64,000 bases of DNA from Aequorivita sp. CIP111184 (GTDB lineage: Bacteria > Bacteroidota > Bacteroidia > Flavobacteriales > Flavobacteriaceae). A program made the translations under genes and the position numbers. Numbering within the stretch: position 1 is the first letter of the stretch; each line of letters starts with the position of its first letter. Location of the stretch: NCBI RefSeq assembly GCF_900489465.1, contig NZ_UEFQ01000016.1, forward strand, positions 124,001 through 188,000. Reading direction: 5' to 3'. This document shows positions 27,568-35,929 of the stretch, one piece after another. The notes beneath the pieces were generated by a model. That model did no database searches, was not told the DNA's origin, and saw only the letters and a list, made by a program, of their open reading frames with translations.

Positions 27568-28389
27568 ATGAAAAAGAAAACAATAATGATAACAGGCGCT
27601 GGTTCTGGATTAGGAAAAGGAACAGCGCTTGGCTTGGCGGAACAAGGACATAAAATAATTGCTGCAGTTCATACCTGGGAACAGATAAGCCGTTTACTAA
27701 ACGAAATTAAGGGAAAGAAATTTGAAAAGAATATTGAAATTATTAAACTCGATATTCTAGATATAATGGATTGTGAAAAAGCGTGGGAATATGATATTGA
27801 TATTCTTGTTAATAATGCCGGAATGGGGCAAACGGGCCCTGTGGCTGAGATGCCTGTAGGTTTAATACGAGAGGTTATGGAAACAAATGTATTTTCAACC
27901 TTGGAATTTTCGCAGCCTATTATTAGAAAAATGGTGGAAAAAGGAGAGGGGAAAATCTTTTTTGTTTCTTCAATTGCAGGGCTTACTACTACACAATATT
28001 TAGGTGCCTATAATGCTTCAAAACACGCGTTGGAAGCTATTGCCCAATGTTTAAGGGATGAACTAAAACCATTAGGGATTACAGTAGCAACCATTAATCC
28101 AGGTCCGTTTGAAACAGGATTTAATGACAGAATGTATGATTCCTATGAGCAATGGTTTGATGAAGATTTACACTTTACGCCTAAAAAATCAATAGAAAAG
28201 GCCCGAAAAAGTATGGCAGAAAATCAATTTAACCCACAATCAATGATTGATAAAATGATAGCCGTAATTCCACAGGAAAAACACAATTTTAGAACTGTCC
28301 ATCCAGAGGAGTTTGTAGAGAAATGTCAAGAATATCAAGACAGACAATACACCCTTCAAACTGATACTGTAGATAAATCAAAAAAATAA
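27568..28389 (+). CDS. Short-chain dehydrogenase/reductase
   Basis: A 273-residue classical SDR. The cofactor motif TGAGSGLGKGTALGLAEQGH is at about residues 9-28, NNAGMGQTGPVAEMP follows at about 83, and the catalytic Ser-Tyr-Lys triad is seen in FFVSSIAGLTTTQYLGAYNASKHALEAI (given in two parts: FFVSSIAGL and YNASKHALEAI). It resembles SDRs that act on aldehydes or carbonyls. As the last gene of the YqcI/DUF1989 cassette it may reduce or oxidise the product of the other two. A strong bidirectional terminator follows. Confidence 0.94.
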   Translation: MKKKTIMITGAGSGLGKGTALGLAEQGHKIIAAVHTWEQISRLLNEIKGKKFEKNIEIIKLDILDIMDCEKAWEYDIDILVNNAGMGQTGPVAEMPVGLIREVMETNVFSTLEFSQPIIRKMVEKGEGKIFFVSSIAGLTTTQYLGAYNASKHALEAIAQCLRDELKPLGITVATINPGPFETGFNDRMYDSYEQWFDEDLHFTPKKSIEKARKSMAENQFNPQSMIDKMIAVIPQEKHNFRTVHPEEFVEKCQEYQDRQYTLQTDTVDKSKK

Positions 28390-28410
28390 GGAAATCTTTT
28401 TTATTAAGCC

Positions 28411-28439
28411 AAAAGCCAAATTTGAAAAATTTGGCTTTT
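28411..28439 (+). terminator. Bidirectional intrinsic terminator
   Basis: AAAAGCCAAATTT and AAATTTGGCTTTT pair around a GAA turn, followed by a T-rich run. It separates the SDR cassette (+) from the convergent fhs gene (-). Confidence 0.93.
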
Positions 28440-28493
28440 GTTATTTTTAATACAAGCAAACATCAAAATAGACTCCTAATTAAATTTCACTAG

Positions 28494-30161
28494 TTAGAAC
28501 AACCCTTCAATAATGCCACTCTCATCAATAGTTATCTTTTCGGCAGCAGGAGTAGCGGGTAATCCGGGCATTCGTAAAATATTTCCGGCAATGGGAATAA
28601 TAAACCCAGCCCCAGTTGCTATTTCAAACTCCCTAATATGAATATCAAAGTGCTGCGGACGGCCCAATCGTTTCTGGTCATCACTAAAACTTTTTTCGGT
28701 TTTTGCCATGCACACAGGTAGATTTCCATAGCCCATTGCTTCATATTTGCGTAATTGCGATTTAGCTATATCACTTAACACAACGTTTTCCCCACCATAA
28801 ATAGTTTGGCAAATCTTTTCCAATTTGGTGCGCACATTGTCATTGATACTGTAGGTAGGATGAAATTGTACAGTACAAGATTTTGCTGCTTTAATTACTT
28901 CTTCGGCAAGATCTACACAGCCTTTACCACCCTTCTCCCAGCCATAACTCAAGGCTACGGGAATGTCCATTTTTTTGCAATAATCCATAACTACTTGCAT
29001 TTCAGCTTTCGTATCTGTTTTAAAGGCGTTTAATGACACCACGATAGGAATTCCAAAACTTTTTAGACTGGCAATATGCCCTTCCAAATTGGGAAGTCCT
29101 TTTTTAACCGCTTCAGTATCTTCTTGAGTAATTTCCTTTAACGGCTTACCTCCGTGGTATTTTAAAGCCCGTATTGTAGCAACCAAGACAATAGTTTTAG
29201 GAGAGATTCCAGCTGCGCGACACTTGATATTCATGAATTTTTCAGCACCCAAATCGGCGCCAAAGCCAGCTTCCGTTACTGTATAATCGCTTAAGGTCAT
29301 CCCCATTTTCGTTGCTATAATAGAATTGGTTCCTTGTGCAATATTTGCAAAAGGCCCTCCGTGAATAAGGGCAGGATTTCCTTCTAGGGTTTGCACTAAA
29401 TTAGGTTTTATAGCATCTTTTAATAGCACAGCCATGGCGCCATTCGCATTTAAATCTTTTGCATACACAGGCTTCCCATCCCACGTATCTGCTACATAAA
29501 TATTGCCGCATCGCTCTTTTAGGTCTTCTAAATCTGAAGCCATACACAATATTGCCATAATCTCGGAAGCCGCCGTAATATTAAAACCCGTTTCTCGGGG
29601 AATGCCGCCCGCTTTTCCGCCAAGGGCCGCAATAATATTCCGCAAACCGCGATCATTCATATCCATACACCTTTTCCAGACTACAGTTCTGGAATCAATA
29701 CCAAGACTTCTGGATTTACTTTGAATATTGTTTTCTACAAGAGCAGAAAGCAGGTTGTTGGCTTTTTCAATAGCGTGAAAATCACCCGTAAAATGCAGAT
29801 TTATGTCCACCATAGGAATAACTTGACTCCAACCTCCGCCGGCAGCACCGCCTTTAATTCCAAATACAGGGCCTAAACTTGGTTCCCTTATTACCACAAC
29901 AGCTTTCTTTTTTAAATAATTGATCGCATCGCCCAACCCTATGCAGGTTGTTGTTTTCCCTTCGCCAGCGGGAGTGGGTGTGATTGCAGTAACCAAAATA
30001 AGATTGCTTTCCTTTAATTTGGCTTCATCAATAATATGTAGCGGAATTTTAGCCTTGTCGTTACCGTAATACTCCAACTTATCTTCGGGAATTGACAATT
30101 TTGCAGCTATTTCTTTAATATGCCTAGGGGTTACGCTTTGCGCAATCTGTATATCGGTCAT
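28494..30161 (-). CDS. fhs: Formate-tetrahydrofolate ligase
   Basis: A 555-residue formyl-THF synthetase that makes 10-formyl-THF from formate, THF and ATP. The P-loop TPAGEGKTTTCIGLGDAI is at about residues 62-79. The family blocks REPSLGPVFGIKGGAAGGG (about 94-112), NDRGLRNIIAALGGKAGGIP and a C-terminal MPGLPATPAAEKI are present. Length matches the family. It starts 38 bp after the upstream small membrane gene. It would feed one-carbon units to purine synthesis and to the glycine/serine cycle that includes gcvP. Confidence 0.97.
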   Translation of the reverse strand: MTDIQIAQSVTPRHIKEIAAKLSIPEDKLEYYGNDKAKIPLHIIDEAKLKESNLILVTAITPTPAGEGKTTTCIGLGDAINYLKKKAVVVIREPSLGPVFGIKGGAAGGGWSQVIPMVDINLHFTGDFHAIEKANNLLSALVENNIQSKSRSLGIDSRTVVWKRCMDMNDRGLRNIIAALGGKAGGIPRETGFNITAASEIMAILCMASDLEDLKERCGNIYVADTWDGKPVYAKDLNANGAMAVLLKDAIKPNLVQTLEGNPALIHGGPFANIAQGTNSIIATKMGMTLSDYTVTEAGFGADLGAEKFMNIKCRAAGISPKTIVLVATIRALKYHGGKPLKEITQEDTEAVKKGLPNLEGHIASLKSFGIPIVVSLNAFKTDTKAEMQVVMDYCKKMDIPVALSYGWEKGGKGCVDLAEEVIKAAKSCTVQFHPTYSINDNVRTKLEKICQTIYGGENVVLSDIAKSQLRKYEAMGYGNLPVCMAKTEKSFSDDQKRLGRPQHFDIHIREFEIATGAGFIIPIAGNILRMPGLPATPAAEKITIDESGIIEGLF

Positions 30162-30199
30162 AAAATTATATCTTTTAAGAAATGGAATAAACTTTAGTT

Positions 30200-30583
30200 C
30201 TATTTACTGAAAAGGGGTTTATACTTTTCCTTTTCAAAAAGTAATAGGGTGAAATTTAGTATTGCAACAAACAACGCCGGCCAAGCATCTGAAAGGTCTT
30301 GGTTTGAAATACTAAAAATTAAAAACGCTATTGATAATGGGAAAAGCACCAGCAATAAAAAGGGTGTCCATTTATTAAGTACTAGTAATATTCCTAAAAT
30401 GATTTCAAAAATGTAGAGTATTGGGAGGTATATTACCACCGAATCTATAAAATTCTTGGCGTCCGTTGGCATCTCACCATAGCTTGTGGGTAGAAAATGG
30501 AAAAATTGATTCAATGCGTAAACTATTAAAAATACACCTAGAAAAACTCTTAGCCAGTTTTTAGGTAATTGGTTGTTTTCCAT
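30200..30583 (-). CDS. DoxX-like small membrane protein
   Basis: A 127-residue protein with four predicted membrane helices (about residues 8-25, 48-68, 70-88 and 98-115). It begins MENNQLPKNWLRVFLGVFLI, and ILYIFEIILGILLVLNKWTP in the middle is DoxX-like. The function is unknown. It is 38 bp upstream of fhs on the same strand and probably shares its transcript. Confidence 0.8.
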   Translation of the reverse strand: MENNQLPKNWLRVFLGVFLIVYALNQFFHFLPTSYGEMPTDAKNFIDSVVIYLPILYIFEIILGILLVLNKWTPFLLLVLFPLSIAFLIFSISNQDLSDAWPALFVAILNFTLLLFEKEKYKPLFSK

Positions 30584-30684
30584 TTTGTACTATTTTTAAA
30601 AAGGTTAATTTGAAATAAAAGTAGGGTTTCAATAAAAGAATATATATGACAATGGTCATAAGCTACATAAACTCCCAAATTCAC

Positions 30685-30716
30685 GAACTCACAAACTCAC
30701 AAACTCACAAACTCAC
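30685..30716. repeat. 8-bp tandem repeat, four units
   Basis: Four units of (G/A)AACTCAC in tandem. Similar ACTCAC / ATTCACCCATT words recur at 32369-32395 and 39433-39460, so this is a dispersed low-complexity word of this genome. Confidence 0.85.
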
Positions 30717-30738
30717 CAACTAACGTCTGATTTATATT

Positions 30739-30746
30739 TACATTTG
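30739..30746 (+). promoter_or_regulatory. TAnnTTTG -7 box (TACATTTG)
   Basis: TACATTTG matches the Bacteroidota -7 consensus. It overlaps the only TTG codon usable as start of the pseudouridine synthase, so either the promoter or that start choice is wrong. Confidence 0.45.
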
Positions 30747-31628
30747 AAGATATATAAAAACAACATCACACCCACCGAAACCCATATTGTTCCCAAGCTA
30801 GAAAACCCTATTCGACTTCAAGAATATGGGGTAGGTATTTTTCAGGCAGCTCTAACAAAATCAGCATTAAAAAAAGCACTGAAGAAAAAGTATATTACGG
30901 TTAATGGAGTTATTGCTACTTCGGCTACGTTTATAAATGGGGGAGAACGCATTTGTTTATCCATTTCAGAAGAAGTGATTCCGAAAAGAAAACTTGTCTT
31001 TCCGCTTGAAGTATTGTTGGAAGACGAGCACTTAGCTGCAATTCATAAACCTGCCGGTATTTTGGTTAGCGGTAATAGTTTTAAAACTATTGCAAATGCG
31101 CTAGATCAAAACTTAAAACGAAGCAAACTCCCCGATGCAACACCACCACAGCCTGTTCACCGATTGGACTATGCTACCACAGGAATTTTATTGGTTGGCA
31201 AAACAAGCAGTTGCATTCGTGCGTTAAATAAATTATTTGAAAATAGAGCTGTAACCAAAACCTATTTTGCAGTAACTATTGGGGAAATGGAAGAGCAGGG
31301 GGAAATCACTTCAGAGGTTGATTATAAAGAAGCACAATCAAATTATACGCTCTGTGAAACTGTACTTTCAGAAAGATTCGGGAAACTCAATTTGGTAAAA
31401 TTAGAACCCCAAACCGGAAGAAGACATCAGTTGCGGAAACACCTCGCTGCTATCGGAAACCCCATATTAGGTGATAAAGAATACGGCATTGAAAACTTAA
31501 TTTTAAACGGGAAAGGCTTGTATTTGCACGCTTATTCTTTAAAATTCACCCATCCTTTTACAAAGAAAGAAGTTTTTTTAAAAGATGAACTTCCACAACG
31601 GTTTAAAAAGATATTTTATAAAGCGTAG
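30744..31628 (+). CDS. RluA family pseudouridine synthase
   Basis: A 294-residue RNA pseudouridine synthase. An S4-like N-terminal part (about 35-80, LTKSALKKALKKKYITVNGV) precedes the catalytic domain. The catalytic Asp lies in PVHRLDYATTGILLVGKT (about residues 138-155), and LVKLEPQTGRRHQLRKHLA carries the C-terminal motif. No ATG is available in frame near the start; TTG at 30744 is used but sits inside a promoter-like box, so the true start is open. The target uridine (23S or tRNA) is unknown. It converges with the methyltransferase gene and overlaps it by 26 bp. Confidence 0.9.
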   Translation: MKIYKNNITPTETHIVPKLENPIRLQEYGVGIFQAALTKSALKKALKKKYITVNGVIATSATFINGGERICLSISEEVIPKRKLVFPLEVLLEDEHLAAIHKPAGILVSGNSFKTIANALDQNLKRSKLPDATPPQPVHRLDYATTGILLVGKTSSCIRALNKLFENRAVTKTYFAVTIGEMEEQGEITSEVDYKEAQSNYTLCETVLSERFGKLNLVKLEPQTGRRHQLRKHLAAIGNPILGDKEYGIENLILNGKGLYLHAYSLKFTHPFTKKEVFLKDELPQRFKKIFYKA

Positions 31629-32283
31629 TTACAATAACCCCTTTCCCATCCTCCAAAACAACAGCCGATAACTGTATTGCTTCTGCAACCTTAAAATTAA
31701 AAGGCGCCGCCAATAGGTTTACGCCACTTTGTACTTTTAGCCTATTTCCCTGTCCGGAAATAATGTCTTTATTGGGTGTAAAATCCCCTTCAGGTATATG
31801 TTCTGTTAGAATAATGTATTTGTAAGCAGCCAACTTGCTTAAGATGCTTTCTATTTCGGCATTAGATAAATGTTGGAGCACCTGCCGCAGTATGGCACAA
31901 TCCCCAGTTGGCAAATCGGCTACTGCGATGTCCAAACATTGGAATTCTAAATTGGATGCTTTAAAGGTTTCTTTATTTCGGGCTATCAGGCTTGGCACGA
32001 TATCTACTGCAACGTATTTCTCAGTATGGGTTACCAATGCTTTCCCTACATTAAAATCGCCACAACCTAAATCGCATACCGTTAGTGGATTTTTAAACGA
32101 AGTTATAAATGCGGTCACCGCAGCTATATACGGATTTACTATTTCTGGACGGTGCGACCCCTCGCCAGAATAGAAATCAGTTTGGTTACCACCCCAAAGT
32201 TTCTTTTCATAAACCTGCTCCATTGCAGCCTTAGTGGGCCAGGGGGTTTTTGTTTTTTTGGGTTGGTTTTCTTTTTTGTTCAC
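31603..32283 (-). CDS. Class I SAM-dependent methyltransferase
   Basis: A 226-residue soluble enzyme with a Rossmann-type SAM domain. Motif I is seen in TVCDLGCGDFNVGKALV (about residues 68-84), motif II in KYVAVDIVPSLI, and a post-I acidic segment in LEFQCLDIAVADLPTGDCAIL. The N-terminal WGGNQTDFYSGEGSHRPEIV is unusual and may bind the substrate. What it methylates is unknown. It overlaps the convergent RluA-type gene by 26 bp. Confidence 0.9.
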   Translation of the reverse strand: MNKKENQPKKTKTPWPTKAAMEQVYEKKLWGGNQTDFYSGEGSHRPEIVNPYIAAVTAFITSFKNPLTVCDLGCGDFNVGKALVTHTEKYVAVDIVPSLIARNKETFKASNLEFQCLDIAVADLPTGDCAILRQVLQHLSNAEIESILSKLAAYKYIILTEHIPEGDFTPNKDIISGQGNRLKVQSGVNLLAAPFNFKVAEAIQLSAVVLEDGKGVIVTTLYKISF

Positions 32284-32481
32284 GGTGAATTATTGGTATT
32301 CAAATGTACTATAAATAAAAAACCTCTGACCTCCAACCCACAATCATCAACTAACAATTCCTCATTCACAAACTCACTTATTCACCCATTCACAAAAGCC
32401 TAAAGCTTACAGCCTAAAGCCTACAGCCTACAGCTATTAAAAAAAACCCTATATTTGAAACTCTCCCCGATTAAATAAGCC

Positions 32482-32505
32482 CCCTTTACGGTTTTCCGTA
32501 AAGGG
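32482..32505 (+). repeat. Perfect T4-loop hairpin in leader copy A
   Basis: CCCTTTACGG, loop TTTT, CCGTAAAGGG: a 10-bp perfect stem directly upstream of the promoter of the 614-residue nuclease gene. Related T4-type-loop hairpins with different stem bases occur at 34492 and 35040. Confidence 0.85.
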
Positions 32506-32530
32506 TTGGTTTGAATTGTTGTTACATTTG
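32496..32530 (+). promoter_or_regulatory. Leader/promoter copy A
   Basis: The -7 box TACATTTG is at 32523-32530, inside the 12-mer TTGTTACATTTG. The -33 TTG seen in the other copies is replaced by AGG here, with a TTG four bases on. It drives the nuclease-like gene at 32631. Confidence 0.75.
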
Positions 32531-32630
32531 AAAATGTAAGAATGAAGTGTCCTTGTGTTGTTTATGCGTAAGCGGCTAAGGCGAATATGCGTCATGACAA
32601 AATACTAAAGAACCTGAACTAAATAAAGTT

Positions 32631-34475
32631 ATGAAATTAGAAAAAATACTAGATAAACTGGGTTCCTTAGAAAAGAACTCTTTTATAAAGATTATAGACC
32701 ATATCATTACAAAAAATCCAAAAAATTCAAAGGAAATTGAGAAAATATTAAGTTCATCTGACAAAGGGCTTAAATCGGTTGATAGCCAAAATGTGTCGAA
32801 TATATTTGGTTTGATTTCAACGGAGTTTACGGAGCACTTAAAGTGTGAATTCCAAGAAGCCAATTCACAATTGGACATTTTAATTGACATTATAATTCGA
32901 GATGGAAATTGTTTGATGAAGCAAGATTGGTTTTCAAGATTATACGAAACTGAAATAAAGAATCTGAAAGGAAAGATTAAAACGCTGACAGCAGAATTGG
33001 AAAGCGATAAATCGGAATTGAGTGAATCTCGAAAAAGAGATTATCGCATTTATAAAGCTTGTTTATCTACTGCATATACAAATGATATTGCAAATAATCG
33101 CGATGCAAAAATAACTTCTGATGAGTTATCAATTATCTTAACGCTATCAAAACAACTTGGACTTTCGCAAGAAGACGTTAAGTTGATTAATTATTCGATT
33201 TTGCCAATTAAGAAAGTAGATATTCAAGATGTAATTAATAGCTTAAAAAACCTTGGTGTTGTTTTCTTTTCGAAAAAGGAAAATACAATTTACGTAGCTG
33301 ATGAAATGGTTAGACTCTTAAGAAAAGTCAGAGAAAAAGAAGTAGCTGAAAAGTTTTACAGGCGGACATTGAAATTATTGAGAGAACCAATTATTAATCA
33401 AATTGCTAAAGAGCATAATATTGATAGAAAATTAAATAACTCCCAGAAGATAGAGCAGATAATCAAAGAAGGTATTTCTTTTACAGATTTACTTATAAAT
33501 GAAATATACAAGCCAGGAACAAATCTAACCGAGAAGAAAAAGACCTTAAATGAGCTTTGCGAAAAAGGATTAAATATAAAAAACCTAAAGGGCAGTACAT
33601 TAGAAGACAAAATTGCCAGTCTAATTGAGCATTTTGATAACGTTGAAAAAGACGAAAAAGTTGGGATATCAATCGATGGTTTTGACAAGATGCTATTGGA
33701 GCTAAATCAATCACTTCCTAAACTAAATAAAGAACTCAAAGATCAGTTCGAGTTACAAGATGAAAATGTTTTAATTGCGGATTATCTACTTGACTATAAT
33801 ATAAAACCAAGAGATATTTTAGATTTAATTACCAAACCAGATTTGTCTAAATTTATTAAAGACAACGGTATCAAACAGCGCGGGGATGATATTTTAAATA
33901 TTCTAGAACATTACAAAGATGTTGAGAATTTATATCTCGAAAATTATGCTAATGTTGGATATCGAAACTTAAACTTATTAAAGGAAAATGGCATTTCGGT
34001 TAAAGAAAGTGAATTAGGGCTAAAATTTGAAGAGCTTACTAAAATCATATTTAAAGGGCTAGGATTTAATGTAGATGATAAGTTTAAAAATCAACTAAAT
34101 ACTCAAAAGGATATGATGGATATTCTTTTGAATTTGGGTAATGATGAAATAATCATCGTAGAGTGTAAGACAGTAAAAGAAAAGGGCTATAATAAATTTA
34201 GTACTGTTTCAAGACAATTAAAATCATATCAGAATCTAGCCCTTAAAAATAATCTGAGAATTGTCAAGATTCTACTTGTCGGACCTGAATTCAGTGATGA
34301 TTTTGTCTATGATTGTGAAATGGACACTGAAATGAATTTATCGCTTATTACGGCTTCTTCACTTTCTAAAATATTTGAGACATTTAAGGATTCCAAATAT
34401 CAAGAATTTCCGCACGTATTATTTAGAGATATAGTTATAAACGAAGAACGGATTATTAAGGCATTGAGTAAATAA
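32631..34475 (+). CDS. Large protein with C-terminal PD-(D/E)XK nuclease domain
   Basis: A 614-residue soluble protein. The last 150 residues look like an Mrr-type restriction endonuclease fold: GLKFEELTKIIF (Glu about 466), KDMMDILLNLG (Asp about 497) and IIIVECKTVKEKGYN (E511-x-K513), then VSRQLKSYQNLALKNN. The first 450 residues are helical, with a coiled coil near 108-135, and match no family I know; they may sense a target or bind a partner. It is A+T-rich and starts the accessory block behind leader copy A. A defence role is inferred from the fold and neighbours. Confidence 0.85.
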   Translation: MKLEKILDKLGSLEKNSFIKIIDHIITKNPKNSKEIEKILSSSDKGLKSVDSQNVSNIFGLISTEFTEHLKCEFQEANSQLDILIDIIIRDGNCLMKQDWFSRLYETEIKNLKGKIKTLTAELESDKSELSESRKRDYRIYKACLSTAYTNDIANNRDAKITSDELSIILTLSKQLGLSQEDVKLINYSILPIKKVDIQDVINSLKNLGVVFFSKKENTIYVADEMVRLLRKVREKEVAEKFYRRTLKLLREPIINQIAKEHNIDRKLNNSQKIEQIIKEGISFTDLLINEIYKPGTNLTEKKKTLNELCEKGLNIKNLKGSTLEDKIASLIEHFDNVEKDEKVGISIDGFDKMLLELNQSLPKLNKELKDQFELQDENVLIADYLLDYNIKPRDILDLITKPDLSKFIKDNGIKQRGDDILNILEHYKDVENLYLENYANVGYRNLNLLKENGISVKESELGLKFEELTKIIFKGLGFNVDDKFKNQLNTQKDMMDILLNLGNDEIIIVECKTVKEKGYNKFSTVSRQLKSYQNLALKNNLRIVKILLVGPEFSDDFVYDCEMDTEMNLSLITASSLSKIFETFKDSKYQEFPHVLFRDIVINEERIIKALSK

Positions 34476-34491
34476 AGAGATTTAGCTCCCT

Positions 34492-34536
34492 TTACGGTTT
34501 CCCGTAATTGGTTGGTTTATATTGTTGTTACATTTG
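34492..34536 (+). promoter_or_regulatory. Leader/promoter copy B with T-rich-loop hairpin
   Basis: TTACGG-TTTC-CCGTAA (34492-34507) is followed by a -33 TTG at 34508-34510 and, after 18 bases, TACATTTG at 34529-34536. It lies 149 bp before the small secreted protein gene at 34685. Confidence 0.8.
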
Positions 34537-34684
34537 GAAATACATTAAAATAGGAACCCGTGTAGATAATGCGAACATCCAATATTGTTAGTACATCATA
34601 AACGAACAATTAAAACAATGATGGTTGAAATAAGCCGAAAAAAAACCCTAAACAGAAGTAGGCAAAAATTTGAATTATATAAAA

Positions 34685-34972
34685 ATGAAAAAAGTATTGA
34701 TTATTACAACTTTAATAGCTGGCTTTGCTGTATTATCAGCTTTCAATTCAACAAATAATACAGAATTAACAAAAATCGAAACGCTTTCAGTAGGTGATTT
34801 TTGCGACGGTTGGGAAGATGGATATTGTGAAGGTTGGAAAGACGTTAAAGGATCACTTTCTTTATGTCCACTCACTCCTTTGTGTCCATTACCTGAGCTA
34901 GGTCAAGATTCATACAGAGGTGGATATAATAGAGGTTTTAAAGCAGGTATGAGAGCTGCAAATAATGATTAA
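34685..34972 (+). CDS. Small secreted Cys/Gly-rich repeat protein
   Basis: A 95-residue protein. A signal peptide (MKKVLIITTLIAGFAVLSAF) precedes a mature part with aromatic-glycine repeats: CDGWEDGYCEGWKDV (about 40-54) and YRGGYNRGFKAGM (about 78-90). Between them lies CPLTPLCPLPELGQ. Four cysteines could form two disulfides. ATG at 34685 is chosen over an upstream one because the signal peptide starts there. I recognise no function; the regular Gx3G spacing suggests packing or self-association. It follows leader copy B by 149 bp. Confidence 0.75.
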   Translation: MKKVLIITTLIAGFAVLSAFNSTNNTELTKIETLSVGDFCDGWEDGYCEGWKDVKGSLSLCPLTPLCPLPELGQDSYRGGYNRGFKAGMRAANND

Positions 34973-35039
34973 ACCGATTAGAATAAATTTACTAATACAT
35001 TAAAAATATCTCAGCTTGGTTATTTAAAAAGTTTATTGC

Positions 35040-35083
35040 TAAGGTTTTCCTTACTTGGTGGGATTGTATTGTTGTTACATTTG
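35040..35083 (+). promoter_or_regulatory. Leader/promoter copy C with T4-loop hairpin
   Basis: TAAGG-TTTT-CCTTA (35040-35053) keeps pairing though its bases differ from copies A and B. A TTG at 35055-35057 is followed by 18 bases and TACATTTG at 35076-35083. It lies 90 bp before the gene at 35173. Confidence 0.8.
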
Positions 35084-35172
35084 AAAAATATATTGGAATA
35101 CTTGAGATTGTTAATTTTAAAAAAGAATTATTCATTTTGATTAATGGAAAATAGAAAAATCACAAAATAAAT

Positions 35173-35901
35173 ATGAAAAATAAATTTGACATTGGAGATA
35201 TTGTAACACTTAAATCACATCCATTAGCATATCAAGAAGACGGGGAAATAGATGCATATGTAAATCAAATCCCGCCATTTATGTGCGTTAAGGAAATTCA
35301 CATTGAAAAAAAGAAACAAATTTTTAGTAGTGAAATGCCAAGTGCTAAAATTGCAGATAATATTAAATACCTATGCGTGTATTTTAATCAGCATCGAATG
35401 ATATTTGAAGAAGGATATGTATATCAAGATACTATTGTATTATTGTCTGATGTTACTTTTCATAATGAACAAAAAGAGTTGAAAGAGGGTCATAAAAAAT
35501 TAGTTGAAGAAACTCTAGATTATAAAAACTCAAGTTATGAATTTGGTAAAAGAATATTCTTTAAAACCTACAAACTTGAAAAAAGGAAAAAATTTAGAAG
35601 TGCAGGGCAAGATTCAAATTCAACAACAAAAACTATATTGACGCATACATCTCCAGCATTTATTTTAAATGGCTTTAAACTAAATAATCAAAAATCAATT
35701 TATAATGCAAAGAACGGAGAATTACAGCGTAAATGTTCTGAAGAATTGTTTAAGGTTTTATGGTATAATGCATTCCAAGAAAAGTTTTCCGAAGAATATT
35801 TGCCAAAAGAATTTTTTACGGATGACAAGAGAATTTATAAACCTTTGAAGAAGATAGATTCTATTTCTAAGCGTAGGGGTATTGACCAAAAAAAAGATTA
35901 A
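35173..35901 (+). CDS. Unknown 242-residue protein next to the reverse transcriptase
   Basis: I do not recognise this gene. The N-terminus (KFDIGDIVTLKSHPLAY, about residues 4-20) looks like a small beta-barrel (SH3-like or hydrolase-rhodanese-like) domain. The middle is charged and helical (ELKEGHKKLVEETLDYKN) and the C-terminus is very basic (YKPLKKIDSISKRRGIDQKK). There is no membrane segment or signal peptide. It has its own leader copy C and lies 400 bp upstream of the reverse transcriptase on the same strand, so it may or may not be part of that system. Confidence 0.8.
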   Translation: MKNKFDIGDIVTLKSHPLAYQEDGEIDAYVNQIPPFMCVKEIHIEKKKQIFSSEMPSAKIADNIKYLCVYFNQHRMIFEEGYVYQDTIVLLSDVTFHNEQKELKEGHKKLVEETLDYKNSSYEFGKRIFFKTYKLEKRKKFRSAGQDSNSTTKTILTHTSPAFILNGFKLNNQKSIYNAKNGELQRKCSEELFKVLWYNAFQEKFSEEYLPKEFFTDDKRIYKPLKKIDSISKRRGIDQKKD

Positions 35902-35929
35902 GTTTGAAAGATAATTAGGAAGTCCTTTA

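Larger units (their letters stand above)
32284..32630. other. Intergenic region at the left edge of the accessory block
   Basis: 347 bases without a gene. From left to right they hold ACTCAC / ATTCACCCATT words (32369-32395), a repeat of AAAGCCTA / CAGCCTA words (32396-32434), a perfect T4-loop hairpin (32482-32505) and a promoter (32506-32530). The repeat words recur together at 39373-39460, at the other end of the block. Confidence 0.7.

Noticed and set aside
26149-28389. Guanitoxin biosynthesis cluster
   Set aside because: Only one GntA-family gene is present; the other guanitoxin genes are absent, so that product cannot be claimed.
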